Part shown: piece by piece, positions 1 through 6,117 of the stretch
How positions within the stretch are numbered: position 1 is the stretch's first letter
Layout of the letters: each line of letters begins with the position of its first letter
Assembly (NCBI GenBank): GCA_937930625.1
Contig: CALHBW010000044.1
Span: 1 to 6,892, forward strand
Reading direction: 5' to 3'
DNA from: an uncultured Saprospiraceae bacterium
GTDB taxonomy: Bacteria; Bacteroidota; Bacteroidia; Chitinophagales; Saprospiraceae
DNA: 6,892 nucleotides
The notes under the pieces: model-generated
Database searches by the model: none
The model's input: the letters and a program-made list of their open reading frames with translations, nothing else
Told to the model about the DNA's origin: nothing
Position numbers and translations under genes: made by a program

Positions 1-62
1 AAAGGAAAAAAGGTATTATAAAATACGAAGTTATTTCATACACGACCCCAAACCAACAAACT
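1..62 (+). promoter_or_regulatory. 5' leader of the SprB-repeat protein gene
   Basis: This short AT-rich, A-rich stretch precedes the start codon at 63. There is no purine-rich Shine-Dalgarno match at the usual distance; the bases just before ATG are CAAACT, which is normal for Bacteroidota. A small palindrome, GTATT-ATAA-AATAC, lies at about 13-26. I see no clear match to the Bacteroidota promoter pattern (TTTG, then TAnnTTTG), so the promoter may lie upstream of the window. Confidence 0.3.
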
Positions 63-3000
63 ATGAATTTAATAAAATATACACTCACTGTATTATTCGC
101 CATCCTCATTACCAATAATATAAATGCCTCTCATTCGGTAGGTGCCGACCTCACTTATACTTGTGTAGATGGCGATACTTACGAAATCACCCTCACCTTT
201 TATCGTGATTGTGCGAGTAATACCCAAGCTCCCGGCTCAAACGGTGACCTGCCCGAAATTAACATTCGTTCGATTGCTTGCAACTTCAATACAAGTATCT
301 CGCTTTCTCCGGTTACCAATCCTGATGGTACACTTGCTGTCGAAATTTCGCCGATTTGCGACGGGCAATTAGTTAATAGTACTTGTAATGGCGGACCGCT
401 TCAAGGGGTCGAACAATACACTTATAAAGGAACATACACCTTCCCACAAAAATGCAAAGATTGGGTGCTGAGTTATTCGCTTTGCTGTCGCAATGCGGCT
501 ATTACCAACTCGCCTAATGCCGACAATTATGACTTATACCTCGAAGCTCTGCTAAATAATCTCAACGCCGAGTGTAATAATTCTCCGATATTCACTACGC
601 CACCTGTGCCCTACATTTGTGCTGGTCAACCCTTCAATTATAATCATGGTGTAATTGACACCGAAGGCGATTCACTTGTTTATACCCTTACCGACCCGCT
701 AAACGCGCCCAATGACCCCGTGCCTTATGTTACAGGATTGAGTTCAACTTATCCTATTACAACCATCCCTTCAAATAGCGTTACTTTCGACATCAATTCA
801 GGGCAAATGAACCTGACACCCAATCAAATACAAATTGGTATTGTCGCTGTTTTGGTAGAAGAATATCGCGACCAACAACTCATTGGTTCGAGTCGGCGTG
901 ATATGCAAGTCATTGTCATTAATTGTAATAATAATGTTCCGGTTATTAATAGCTCGATAAATGTTTCCGGTGGCGAATTTGATGGAAATACATTTCAAGT
1001 TTGTGCAGGTAATACGCTTTCATTTGACATTCAAGTGAGCGACGACGATGCAGCGAATATGCTCTCTGTCATGGACAATCTTGCAGTCTCACTTCCCGGA
1101 GCTACGCTAAGTACCGTTGGCACAAATCCCATTACGATTTCTTTTAATTGGATGACAAGTACAGAGGATGCGGGCAATCATAGTTTTGCCATTACTATTG
1201 AGGATGATGCTTGTCCCATAACGGGATTTCAGGTTTTGGGCTACGGAATATCCGTGCCGGGTGTTCAAATTGAGGCTTCCGACACGCTCATTTGTCCGGG
1301 ATTTACTTCTACTATTCAATTAAATGCGAATCCCATTGGCAGCTCCAATGAAGGTACATTCACTTGGTCTCCAAGCACAGGATTGAGCGATGCCAATATC
1401 AGAAATCCCGTTGCAACCGTTTCTGCACCAATCACTTATACAGTCGTGTATGATGATGGTGTGTGTACGGTTTTTGACGAAGTAAATATCCAAGCAGAAG
1501 GTACGCTCGAAGTTTCGCCGCCCGTAGCAAGCGTGTGTATGGGTGCGAGCGCGCAACTAAGCGCAGGTTACGTACCCACCGTCGCAGTTACAGACGAAGT
1601 TTGCGGCGCAATTCCCGCTAATTGTGCGGATACGCCCCAAGTTTTCACGCTCGGCGACGGCTTTATGACCACCGGACCAACCAATATGGACGAGGAAGCC
1701 GGTACGCCTTATCTCGGCTTTTTCCACGATGGGCGCACCCAAATATTATACACCCGAATCGACCTCGAAAATGCGGGAGTAACGGCGGGTTTGATTACCG
1801 AATTTGCATTGGATGTTTCTATCGTTACGAGCCTTACGCCTTACCAAGATTTTACGATTAAAATGGGCTGTACGGATATTTTTTCATTTCAAAATGATAA
1901 TGATTTTACACCAAATTTGGATATAGTTTATACCGATGAAGTCTCGCCTTTAGTGGGTTGGAATACTTATGTATTGGACACTCCATTTCAATGGGACGGC
2001 ACATCAAATTTATTAGTAGAAATCTGTTTTGATAATAATTCATGGACGAGTTATGACCACGTTTTTTATACCGAAACAAGTTATAATTCAATTATTTATG
2101 CACAAAATGATAATGATGCAGGATGTTTTATTGATGCAGAAAATGTCAGCAATCGCCGCCCCAATACCCGCTTCACGACTTGCGAATTAGAGCCTACACT
2201 CAACATCAATTACACATGGTTGCCTTCCGATGGTTTGAGCAATCCGAATATTCCAAATCCTATTGCTACGCCTACTCAAAGTACGACTTATACCGTAGTC
2301 GCTACCACCCCCGACGGCTGCGAAGTGAGCAATACAGTACAAGTGAATATTGAGGAATTTACCATCGAAGCAAGCCCCAATCCCCTTTCCTGCGGCAGCA
2401 CTACGGGCAGTATCGAATTGGAGATGACGGGCGGTACACCGCCTTACACTTTTGATTGGGACAATGACGCACTCGATGGCATTGAAGACCCGATGGGCTT
2501 ATTGCCCGGCGCGTATAGCGTTACCGTTACGGATATTAATGCTTGTGAAAATACCGCTTTCGCGGAAATCATTGTCACCGCCAACCTTGCATTGACCATC
2601 AATACCAACGATATTTCTTGTTTTGGAGAAAATGATGGTATGACAGAAGTCAGCGTAATGGCTGGTGCAGAACCGTTTACATATGTATGGGATAGTGGTT
2701 TGTCTCCGCAGTCCACTCAAATGAATCTTGCAGCAGGTACGTATAATGTTACCGTTACGGATGCTGTTGGTTGTCAAAATACGGCTGCCATCGACATCGC
2801 CGAACCCTCCGAATTAATTGCTATTCCAACTGTACAAAACGTCATTTGTAGTGGCAATGTCGGCTCAATTACACTCGCCGTCAATGGCGGTACAGGCGCA
2901 TATACTTATCAGTGGGACAATGGCTTACCCGCGCAAGCCGAACAGATGAATCTCGCGGCAGGTATGTACAATTATACGGTGACGGATGAAAATAATTGTC

Positions 3001-4262
3001 AAATCTCCAATACCATTATGGTCAACGAACCCACCAATCCGCTGACCCTGAATTTTGAGGCATTGGATCTTACTTGCTTTGGTGCAAACGATGGTCAAAT
3101 CAACCTCTCGACCTCCGGCGGTGCGCCCCCCTACACCTACGCTTGGAGCGATAATCTCCCCGCGAATGACACACTTATGAATCTCAATGGCGGTACTTAC
3201 ACCCTCACTTTTAATGATGCCAACGACTGTACATTCATCCAATCCATTGCCATCAACGAACCCGACGCGCTCATCGCCATCCTTAGCGATTCGACGAGTA
3301 CTTCCTGCGGTAGTACTGATGACGGGGCGGCTACCGTGAGTGTTTCGGGCGGTGTTGCGCCCTATACTTTTTTATGGGATAATGGTGAAAATACGCCTTC
3401 GGCGAATATGCTCACGCAAGGCATACACAACGTAAGTATCACAGATTCAAGTACTTGCACTACACAAGCTAATGTTATCATTGACGCCACTGCCGAAATC
3501 ACGATGTCTGCTACTGCAATGTCCGTTTCTTGTTTTGGGGAAAATGATGGCAGTATCAGCATCGAAGTAACGGACGGCAGCGAGCCATTTTTATATTCGA
3601 CTGATGGAGAAATGTACAGCACCAACAGCCAACTCAACAACCTCAACGGCGGCACATACAACGTACACGTACAAGATGTCAATGGTTGTATTCAAACTGA
3701 TAGCGTCACCGTCGATTCTCCGCCTGAATTATTGATTAATTTGATTGAAAATACGAATATAAATTTTGGCGATTCGATTGTATTGGAAACTGCCGTTTCG
3801 CAGACAAGTGGCGTGACTTACACATGGTCTTCTACCGGTGAAATGAGTTGTACAGATTGCCCCTCTCCTACCGTTGCACCTACATTTCAAACTACTTACA
3901 CCTTAAATGTAGCCACCGATTCAGGATGTATAGTAACTGCCAATGTGACCATTTTTGTTGATAAAACGCAACCCGTTTTCATCCCCAATGCTTTCTCTCC
4001 GAATGGCGACGGGGTGAATGATTTCTTTGTCATACATGGCAATAATGCCGTCGTTAATGTAAAAATGCTACGCATTTATGACCGTTGGGGCGGTGTTATT
4101 TTTGAATCAAAAAATAGCACACCAAATAGCATAGAAGATGCTTGGGATGGTAAGTTCAGAGGAAGCGATATGCAATCAGGTGTGTATATCTATCACGCAG
4201 AAGTTGAATTTATGGATGGAAGTGTGCTTCCTTATAGTGGAGATGTGATGTTGGTTCGGTGA
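63..4262 (+). CDS. Large secreted SprB-repeat surface protein with type IX (type B) sorting domain
   Basis: This is a complete 1399-residue reading frame ending in TGA. Residues 1-22 form a signal peptide (K5, hydrophobic core 8-17, likely cleavage near NA-SHS). Residues 23-290 form a Cys-rich domain with the ASHxVGAD...YRDC signature of many Bacteroidota surface proteins. Ig/PKD-like modules follow at about 297-400 and 405-478 (TWSPSTGLSD). Another starts near 488, is interrupted by a jelly-roll-like segment at about 503-708, and resumes at 716-764 (TWLPSDGLSN). Six SprB-type repeats occupy 771-1220. A last PKD-like module at 1222-1298 precedes the C-terminal sorting domain (1302-1399; FIPNAFSPNGDGVND, YDRWGG, SGVYIY). 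By family knowledge the protein is exported by Sec and then the type IX system to the surface or medium; a role in adhesion or gliding is inferred. No enzymatic domain is visible. No SprF/PorP-like partner gene lies in the window. It is a SprB-like family member, but I would not call it sprB itself. Confidence 0.93.
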   Translation: MNLIKYTLTVLFAILITNNINASHSVGADLTYTCVDGDTYEITLTFYRDCASNTQAPGSNGDLPEINIRSIACNFNTSISLSPVTNPDGTLAVEISPICDGQLVNSTCNGGPLQGVEQYTYKGTYTFPQKCKDWVLSYSLCCRNAAITNSPNADNYDLYLEALLNNLNAECNNSPIFTTPPVPYICAGQPFNYNHGVIDTEGDSLVYTLTDPLNAPNDPVPYVTGLSSTYPITTIPSNSVTFDINSGQMNLTPNQIQIGIVAVLVEEYRDQQLIGSSRRDMQVIVINCNNNVPVINSSINVSGGEFDGNTFQVCAGNTLSFDIQVSDDDAANMLSVMDNLAVSLPGATLSTVGTNPITISFNWMTSTEDAGNHSFAITIEDDACPITGFQVLGYGISVPGVQIEASDTLICPGFTSTIQLNANPIGSSNEGTFTWSPSTGLSDANIRNPVATVSAPITYTVVYDDGVCTVFDEVNIQAEGTLEVSPPVASVCMGASAQLSAGYVPTVAVTDEVCGAIPANCADTPQVFTLGDGFMTTGPTNMDEEAGTPYLGFFHDGRTQILYTRIDLENAGVTAGLITEFALDVSIVTSLTPYQDFTIKMGCTDIFSFQNDNDFTPNLDIVYTDEVSPLVGWNTYVLDTPFQWDGTSNLLVEICFDNNSWTSYDHVFYTETSYNSIIYAQNDNDAGCFIDAENVSNRRPNTRFTTCELEPTLNINYTWLPSDGLSNPNIPNPIATPTQSTTYTVVATTPDGCEVSNTVQVNIEEFTIEASPNPLSCGSTTGSIELEMTGGTPPYTFDWDNDALDGIEDPMGLLPGAYSVTVTDINACENTAFAEIIVTANLALTINTNDISCFGENDGMTEVSVMAGAEPFTYVWDSGLSPQSTQMNLAAGTYNVTVTDAVGCQNTAAIDIAEPSELIAIPTVQNVICSGNVGSITLAVNGGTGAYTYQWDNGLPAQAEQMNLAAGMYNYTVTDENNCQISNTIMVNEPTNPLTLNFEALDLTCFGANDGQINLSTSGGAPPYTYAWSDNLPANDTLMNLNGGTYTLTFNDANDCTFIQSIAINEPDALIAILSDSTSTSCGSTDDGAATVSVSGGVAPYTFLWDNGENTPSANMLTQGIHNVSITDSSTCTTQANVIIDATAEITMSATAMSVSCFGENDGSISIEVTDGSEPFLYSTDGEMYSTNSQLNNLNGGTYNVHVQDVNGCIQTDSVTVDSPPELLINLIENTNINFGDSIVLETAVSQTSGVTYTWSSTGEMSCTDCPSPTVAPTFQTTYTLNVATDSGCIVTANVTIFVDKTQPVFIPNAFSPNGDGVNDFFVIHGNNAVVNVKMLRIYDRWGGVIFESKNSTPNSIEDAWDGKFRGSDMQSGVYIYHAEVEFMDGSVLPYSGDVMLVR
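1569..2186 (+). other. Jelly-roll-like module inside the surface protein (residues ~503-708)
   Basis: The segment carries features common in Bacteroidota secreted proteins: GTPYLGFFHDGRTQILYTR, then AGVTAGLITEFALDVS, FTIKMGCTD, GWNTYVLDTPFQWDGTSNLL, VEICFDNNSW and NRRPNTRFTTC. These suggest a beta-rich, lectin-like or jelly-roll fold; no binding site can be assigned. It is flanked by the first strand of a PKD/Ig-like module (SVCMGASAQLSAG) and by that module's remainder (NYTWLPSDGLSNPNIPNP), so it looks nested inside another domain. Its second half is clearly more AT-rich than the sequence before it. Confidence 0.6.
2373..3722 (+). repeat. Six SprB-type protein repeats, period about 76 residues
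   Basis: Six tandem units run over residues 771-1220. Each has the pattern SCxGxxDGxI...GGxxPYTYxWDN...LxxGTYxVTVTDxxxC, matching the SprB repeat family. The leading cysteines sit at 777, 853, 929, 1005, 1082 and 1157, spaced 76, 76, 76, 77 and 75 residues. Each unit has a second cysteine 50-52 residues later (828, 904, 979, 1056, 1132, 1209). Units 2 and 3 share QMNLAAG, and units 2 and 6 share SCFGENDG with nearly identical DNA. SprB-repeat proteins are typically cell-surface filaments or adhesins. Confidence 0.85.
3966..4259 (+). other. Type B C-terminal sorting domain for type IX secretion
   Basis: Residues 1302-1399 match the gliding-motility-associated C-terminal domain: FIPNAFSPNGDGVNDFF at the start, LRIYDRWGGVIFES in the middle, WDGKFRGSDMQSGVYIY near the end, and a final MLVR. 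In this family the domain directs passage through the type IX translocon, and type B domains generally need a PorP/SprF-like partner protein. It is intact and ends with the protein, as expected. Confidence 0.9.
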
Positions 4263-4274
4263 TGTCAAATGAAA

Positions 4275-4300
4275 ATGTAGCGCGGTACTTCCAGTCCGCG
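4275..4300 (+). repeat. GC-rich dispersed hairpin repeat, copy 1
   Basis: A 26-base unit starts ATGTAGCGCGG and ends AGTCCGCG. Its core (4281-4300) folds as CGCGG-ACT / AGT-CCGCG with a TCC loop and one bulged T. It lies 12 bases past the stop of the surface-protein gene. A second copy with 25 of 26 identical bases lies inverted at 6317-6342. It could act as an mRNA 3' end hairpin, but no T-run follows it. Confidence 0.75.
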
Positions 4301-4315
4301 TTGCGTATGTAGTGG

Positions 4316-4340
4316 AACGTAAAACGATTTTGTAAATCGT
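4316..4340 (+). repeat. ACGATTT palindromic repeat, single copy
   Basis: This 25-base unit, AACGTAAAACGATTTTGTAA followed by ATCGT, differs at one base from 5339-5363. It holds a 7-bp hairpin, ACGATTT-TGT-AAATCGT (4324-4340). It directly follows the GC-rich hairpin, so two unrelated repeat families sit side by side. No gene is encoded here. Confidence 0.7.
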
Positions 4341-4459
4341 CCTGTGTTATCTCGTTGAAAATTGAAGGTTAACCCTAAGTCGTCGGACATTTTAGATATC
4401 TATCAATACCCATATCTTTTTAAATCTCGATATTTTTAAAACAAAAATTATAAGTAATC

Positions 4460-4490
4460 CGTTTACTAAATTTTTCAAGTTTGGTAAACG
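4460..4490. repeat. Internal hairpin 1 of the MITE-like element
   Basis: CGTTTACTAAA (4460-4470) pairs with TTTGGTAAACG (4480-4490) across a 9-base loop. There are 11 pairs, one of which is T-G. It matches hairpin 2 at 4541-4572 at 29 of 32 aligned positions in direct orientation. Confidence 0.7.
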
Positions 4491-4540
4491 TAAGCGGAGA
4501 ACAATTTTTTGTAATTAACTAAAAATCAGTACATTACTCA

Positions 4541-4572
4541 CGTTTACTAAACTTTTTGAAGTTTAGTAAACG
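4541..4572. repeat. Internal hairpin 2 of the MITE-like element
   Basis: CGTTTACTAAACTT (4541-4554) is perfectly complementary to AAGTTTAGTAAACG (4559-4572) across a TTTG loop, giving a 14-bp stem. Its better conservation than hairpin 1 could mean more recent correction or selection on the structure (inference). No T-run follows on either strand, so it is not a standard terminator. Confidence 0.75.
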
Positions 4573-4695
4573 GGGTATTCAAAGATGTGGGTATGGATAG
4601 ATTTTAGAAATGTCCGACGAGTAGGCTTTCCACTAAATTCCTATATGAGTCATAAAATCTCTGAGAACTCTGCGTGATTTACAGAAATGAGTCTA

Positions 4696-5322
4696 TCAAA
4701 TTATAAACACCCCATTCGGGGATTTTATTTTTGCTCGAATGGTTGCTTCATCGTCTTGCTCAACCAACATATCAATATCGAGTTCGCTAAATATTTCTTG
4801 AATTTTGGTAGGATGTGGATGGGTGAACAATAACTCAATTAATTCGCATTGTTGTGGTAGATTGTGCGTAGGATGTACGCTTGAATGTTGCCAATCCGTC
4901 ATAAAAGGAATGAGTTCTACAATGGGCGTGGCGAGTGGGAGAATCATTTCCCAAGCGAGTGTATCGCCTGTGGCAGTTTGGCGTTGACCGGCTTGGATGA
5001 TGCCCATTTCAGAGTTGTATTTTTGTAAGATTTTGCGGTCTTGATGGAGTTGATTGGACTTGAGTGACCACCTTGTTATTTCGGGTGTTTTTACCAAATC
5101 GACGCCCATCCAACGTGGCGGCTTAACTTTGGTATTTCCTTCATCTATCGCTAAAATCTCAAGATAACAATCATTACCAAGATTAATGAGGGCATTTTTT
5201 GTTCCCTTCGTCGTATGGTAGCCGCCAAAGACAGGACGCATACCCGACAGCTTTTCAAATTCATCTATCGCTGCTTCTAAATTGGGTACTGTATAGACGA
5301 TATGGTCGATTTTTCTTTTCAT
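4696..5322 (-). CDS. VOC-superfamily glyoxalase-like protein
   Basis: This is a complete 208-residue frame with start ATG at 5322 and stop TGA at 4698-4696. The N-terminal part matches the glyoxalase-like group: DHIVYTVPNLEAAIDEFE (6-23), GGYHTTKGTKNALINLGN (33-50) and CYLEILAID (52-60), followed by PFMTDW (139-144) and HPT (150-152). Family members are small cytosolic metal-dependent or degenerate enzymes of the vicinal-oxygen-chelate fold. His7, His36 and Glu55 are candidate metal or substrate ligands, but that is inference and the substrate cannot be named. No signal peptide or membrane segment is seen. The start is the first ATG after the upstream inverted repeat and reads straight into the conserved DHIVY motif. 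The gene is convergent to the surface-protein gene, with 433 bases between them, and is probably transcribed alone. Confidence 0.88.
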   Translation of the reverse strand: MKRKIDHIVYTVPNLEAAIDEFEKLSGMRPVFGGYHTTKGTKNALINLGNDCYLEILAIDEGNTKVKPPRWMGVDLVKTPEITRWSLKSNQLHQDRKILQKYNSEMGIIQAGQRQTATGDTLAWEMILPLATPIVELIPFMTDWQHSSVHPTHNLPQQCELIELLFTHPHPTKIQEIFSELDIDMLVEQDDEATIRAKIKSPNGVFII

Positions 5323-5337
5323 TTAGTGTCGTGTGAT

Positions 5338-5404
5338 AAACGTAAAACGATTTTGCAAATCGTTCTCGTATGTGGGTAACGATTTGCAAAATCGTTTTAC
5401 GTTT
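5338..5404. repeat. Perfect 27-base inverted repeat upstream of the VOC gene
   Basis: The left arm 5338-5364 and right arm 5378-5404 are exactly complementary, separated by 13 bases (CTCGTATGTGGGT). Each arm is itself a small palindrome (AACGATTT-GCA-AAATCGTT in the right arm). The structure ends 15 bases before the VOC start codon, so it would form a strong hairpin in the mRNA leader, or else contain the promoter. On the minus strand TACGTTTA, at the arm nearest the gene, is a weak match to a Bacteroidota -7 element, but no properly spaced -33 element is seen. A near-identical single unit lies at 4316-4340. Confidence 0.85.
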
Positions 5405-5816
5405 CACTGATGTTTATTTTTGCTGGTGTTCAATTAGAGTATGGAATAGTCGGCAGACGAAGGATTTTATAAAAATTGGTGGTTTAATCACTCAAATACG
5501 TTCTATTTATAACTGAATTCGTCTGACGACACCGGAATTTGCTCAACCATAACTTTGAACTTATTTTTAAATCAACCTTCGATGTCAGACCCTTAATTAG
5601 CAAGAAAGCAGGGCGATAGATGAAGTATGGCGGAGAAGGATTGTATGCCGAATTTCCATTTGAAGGCGAACATGGAACAGTACTGCCCAAATGGTTTTGT
5701 AATGATATGAAGTTGTGTTTTTTGAAGCAGTTTGGGCGCAAGCGTTTTTTTCATAAAAAAATAAAAAAATTGCGTTTGTATTGCTTCTGAAGGCGATACC
5801 CCTTCCAAGCCAGAAT
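5405..5816. other. Intergenic stretch with no recognised gene
   Basis: These 412 bases hold no frame I can assign. GTCGGCAGACGAA (5449-5461) and TTCGTCTGACGAC (5518-5530) form a 13-base inverted pair with one mismatch, perhaps the remnant of another small element. An ATG frame at 5620-5790 on the plus strand would give 56 residues (starting MKYGGEGLYAEFPF) but has no recognisable family or start signal. A T7/A7/A7 homopolymer cluster lies at 5745-5769. Minus-strand frames here are Phe-rich and look like chance. Confidence 0.45.
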
Positions 5817-5973
5817 GTCTTGCTGAATTTATTTCAGAATCTCCCGGACGACAAGCACGACATTAAGCGTGAGCTTAAATTTTCGTATTTTACTTATGAA
5901 CAATGAGTTATGAGCTTTTGTGCGGCATTGATTTTCTATCGTTCGGGAGATGCTGAAATAAATTCAGCATGAC
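5817..5973. repeat. Element bounded by 34-base inverted repeats (HAEFISAS type)
   Basis: The ends 5817-5850 and 5940-5973 are inverted repeats matching at 31 of 34 positions. Each contains an inner palindrome; the right one is ATGCTGAA-ATAAA-TTCAGCAT. The 89-base interior is AT-rich and non-coding. From memory, the GTCATGCTGAATTTATTTCAG type of repeat is widely dispersed in Bacteroidota genomes and gives the peptide HAEFISAS when read as protein. A MITE-like or REP-like identity is inferred. No flanking duplication was identified. Confidence 0.7.
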
Positions 5974-6117
5974 GGTTGCTTTTTGGTTTTTTGTTTTTTT
6001 TATTTTGAGTGAACTCGCCACCGATTTGTGACATACTCATTATAATTTGACTATCTAACATTTGGTGAGGGCTTTTGTTGGAGAAAATGAACAAATTATT
6101 CCCGGTTCTGTCGTATT
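5974..6117 (-). other. Intergenic stretch with an unexplained open minus-strand frame
   Basis: This stretch separates the antitoxin-like fragment from the inverted-repeat element. On the minus strand one frame stays open from 6145 to a TAG at 5938-5936, giving 69 residues with no early ATG. It reads RIEYDRTGNNLFIFSNKS and then HQMLDSQIIMSMSQIGGEF, before running into the repeat as RHAEFISASPER. I do not recognise it. It could be a chance frame or the tail of a decayed gene. The T-rich tract at 5979-6005 (plus strand) is low complexity. Confidence 0.25.

Larger units (their letters stand above)
4380..4620. mobile_element. MITE-like element with 40-base terminal inverted repeats
   Basis: The ends 4380-4419 and 4581-4620 are inverted repeats matching at 34 of 40 positions, with perfect outer 13 bases (TCGTCGGACATTT) and further matches at TCTATC, ATACCCA and ATCTTT. 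The 161-base interior is AT-rich, has no coding frame and contains two hairpins. The size, terminal repeats and lack of coding capacity suit a miniature inverted-repeat transposable element or a structured non-coding element. I found no clear target-site duplication: the flanks are CCTAAG and GTAGGC. It fills most of the gap between two convergent genes. No matching transposase is in the window. Confidence 0.6.

Noticed and set aside
169..3682. Numerous 60-106 codon open frames on the minus strand and in other plus frames within the large surface-protein gene
   Set aside because: They are overlapped entirely by a frame with clear domains, repeats, signal peptide and sorting domain. Their translations lack family features, and their regular placement follows the repeat pattern of the real gene.
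4645..4693. Direct repeat ATGAGTC (4645-4651 and 4687-4693) as a target-site duplication
   Set aside because: Seven bases at 42-base spacing can arise by chance, and the sequence between them has no inverted ends.
4710..4721. CCCC-ATTC-GGGG as a terminator for the VOC gene
   Set aside because: The stem is only 4 bp, lies inside the coding sequence before the stop, and is not followed by a T-run on the minus strand.
4805..4987. Plus-strand 60-codon frame inside the VOC gene
   Set aside because: It is antisense to a well-supported VOC-family coding sequence and has no family features.
4316..5404. The AACGATTT-type repeats as a CRISPR array
   Set aside because: The copies are palindromic, irregularly spaced by about 1 kb or arranged as an inverted pair, with no regular spacers and no cas genes.
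5620..5790. Plus-strand ATG frame of 56 codons (MKYGGEGLYAEFPF...)
   Set aside because: The composition is plausible, but there is no recognisable family, no promoter or start signal, and its end runs through an A/T homopolymer tract. Not enough to call a gene.
5484..5808. Two overlapping minus-strand frames of 71-85 codons
   Set aside because: They are Phe- and Ser-rich with no known motifs, overlap each other, and cross AT-rich low-complexity sequence.
5952..6005. Right-end hairpin of the 5817-5973 element plus the T-rich tract as an intrinsic terminator
   Set aside because: It would face the plus strand, where no gene precedes it. The T-rich tract begins several bases after the stem and is interrupted by G residues.
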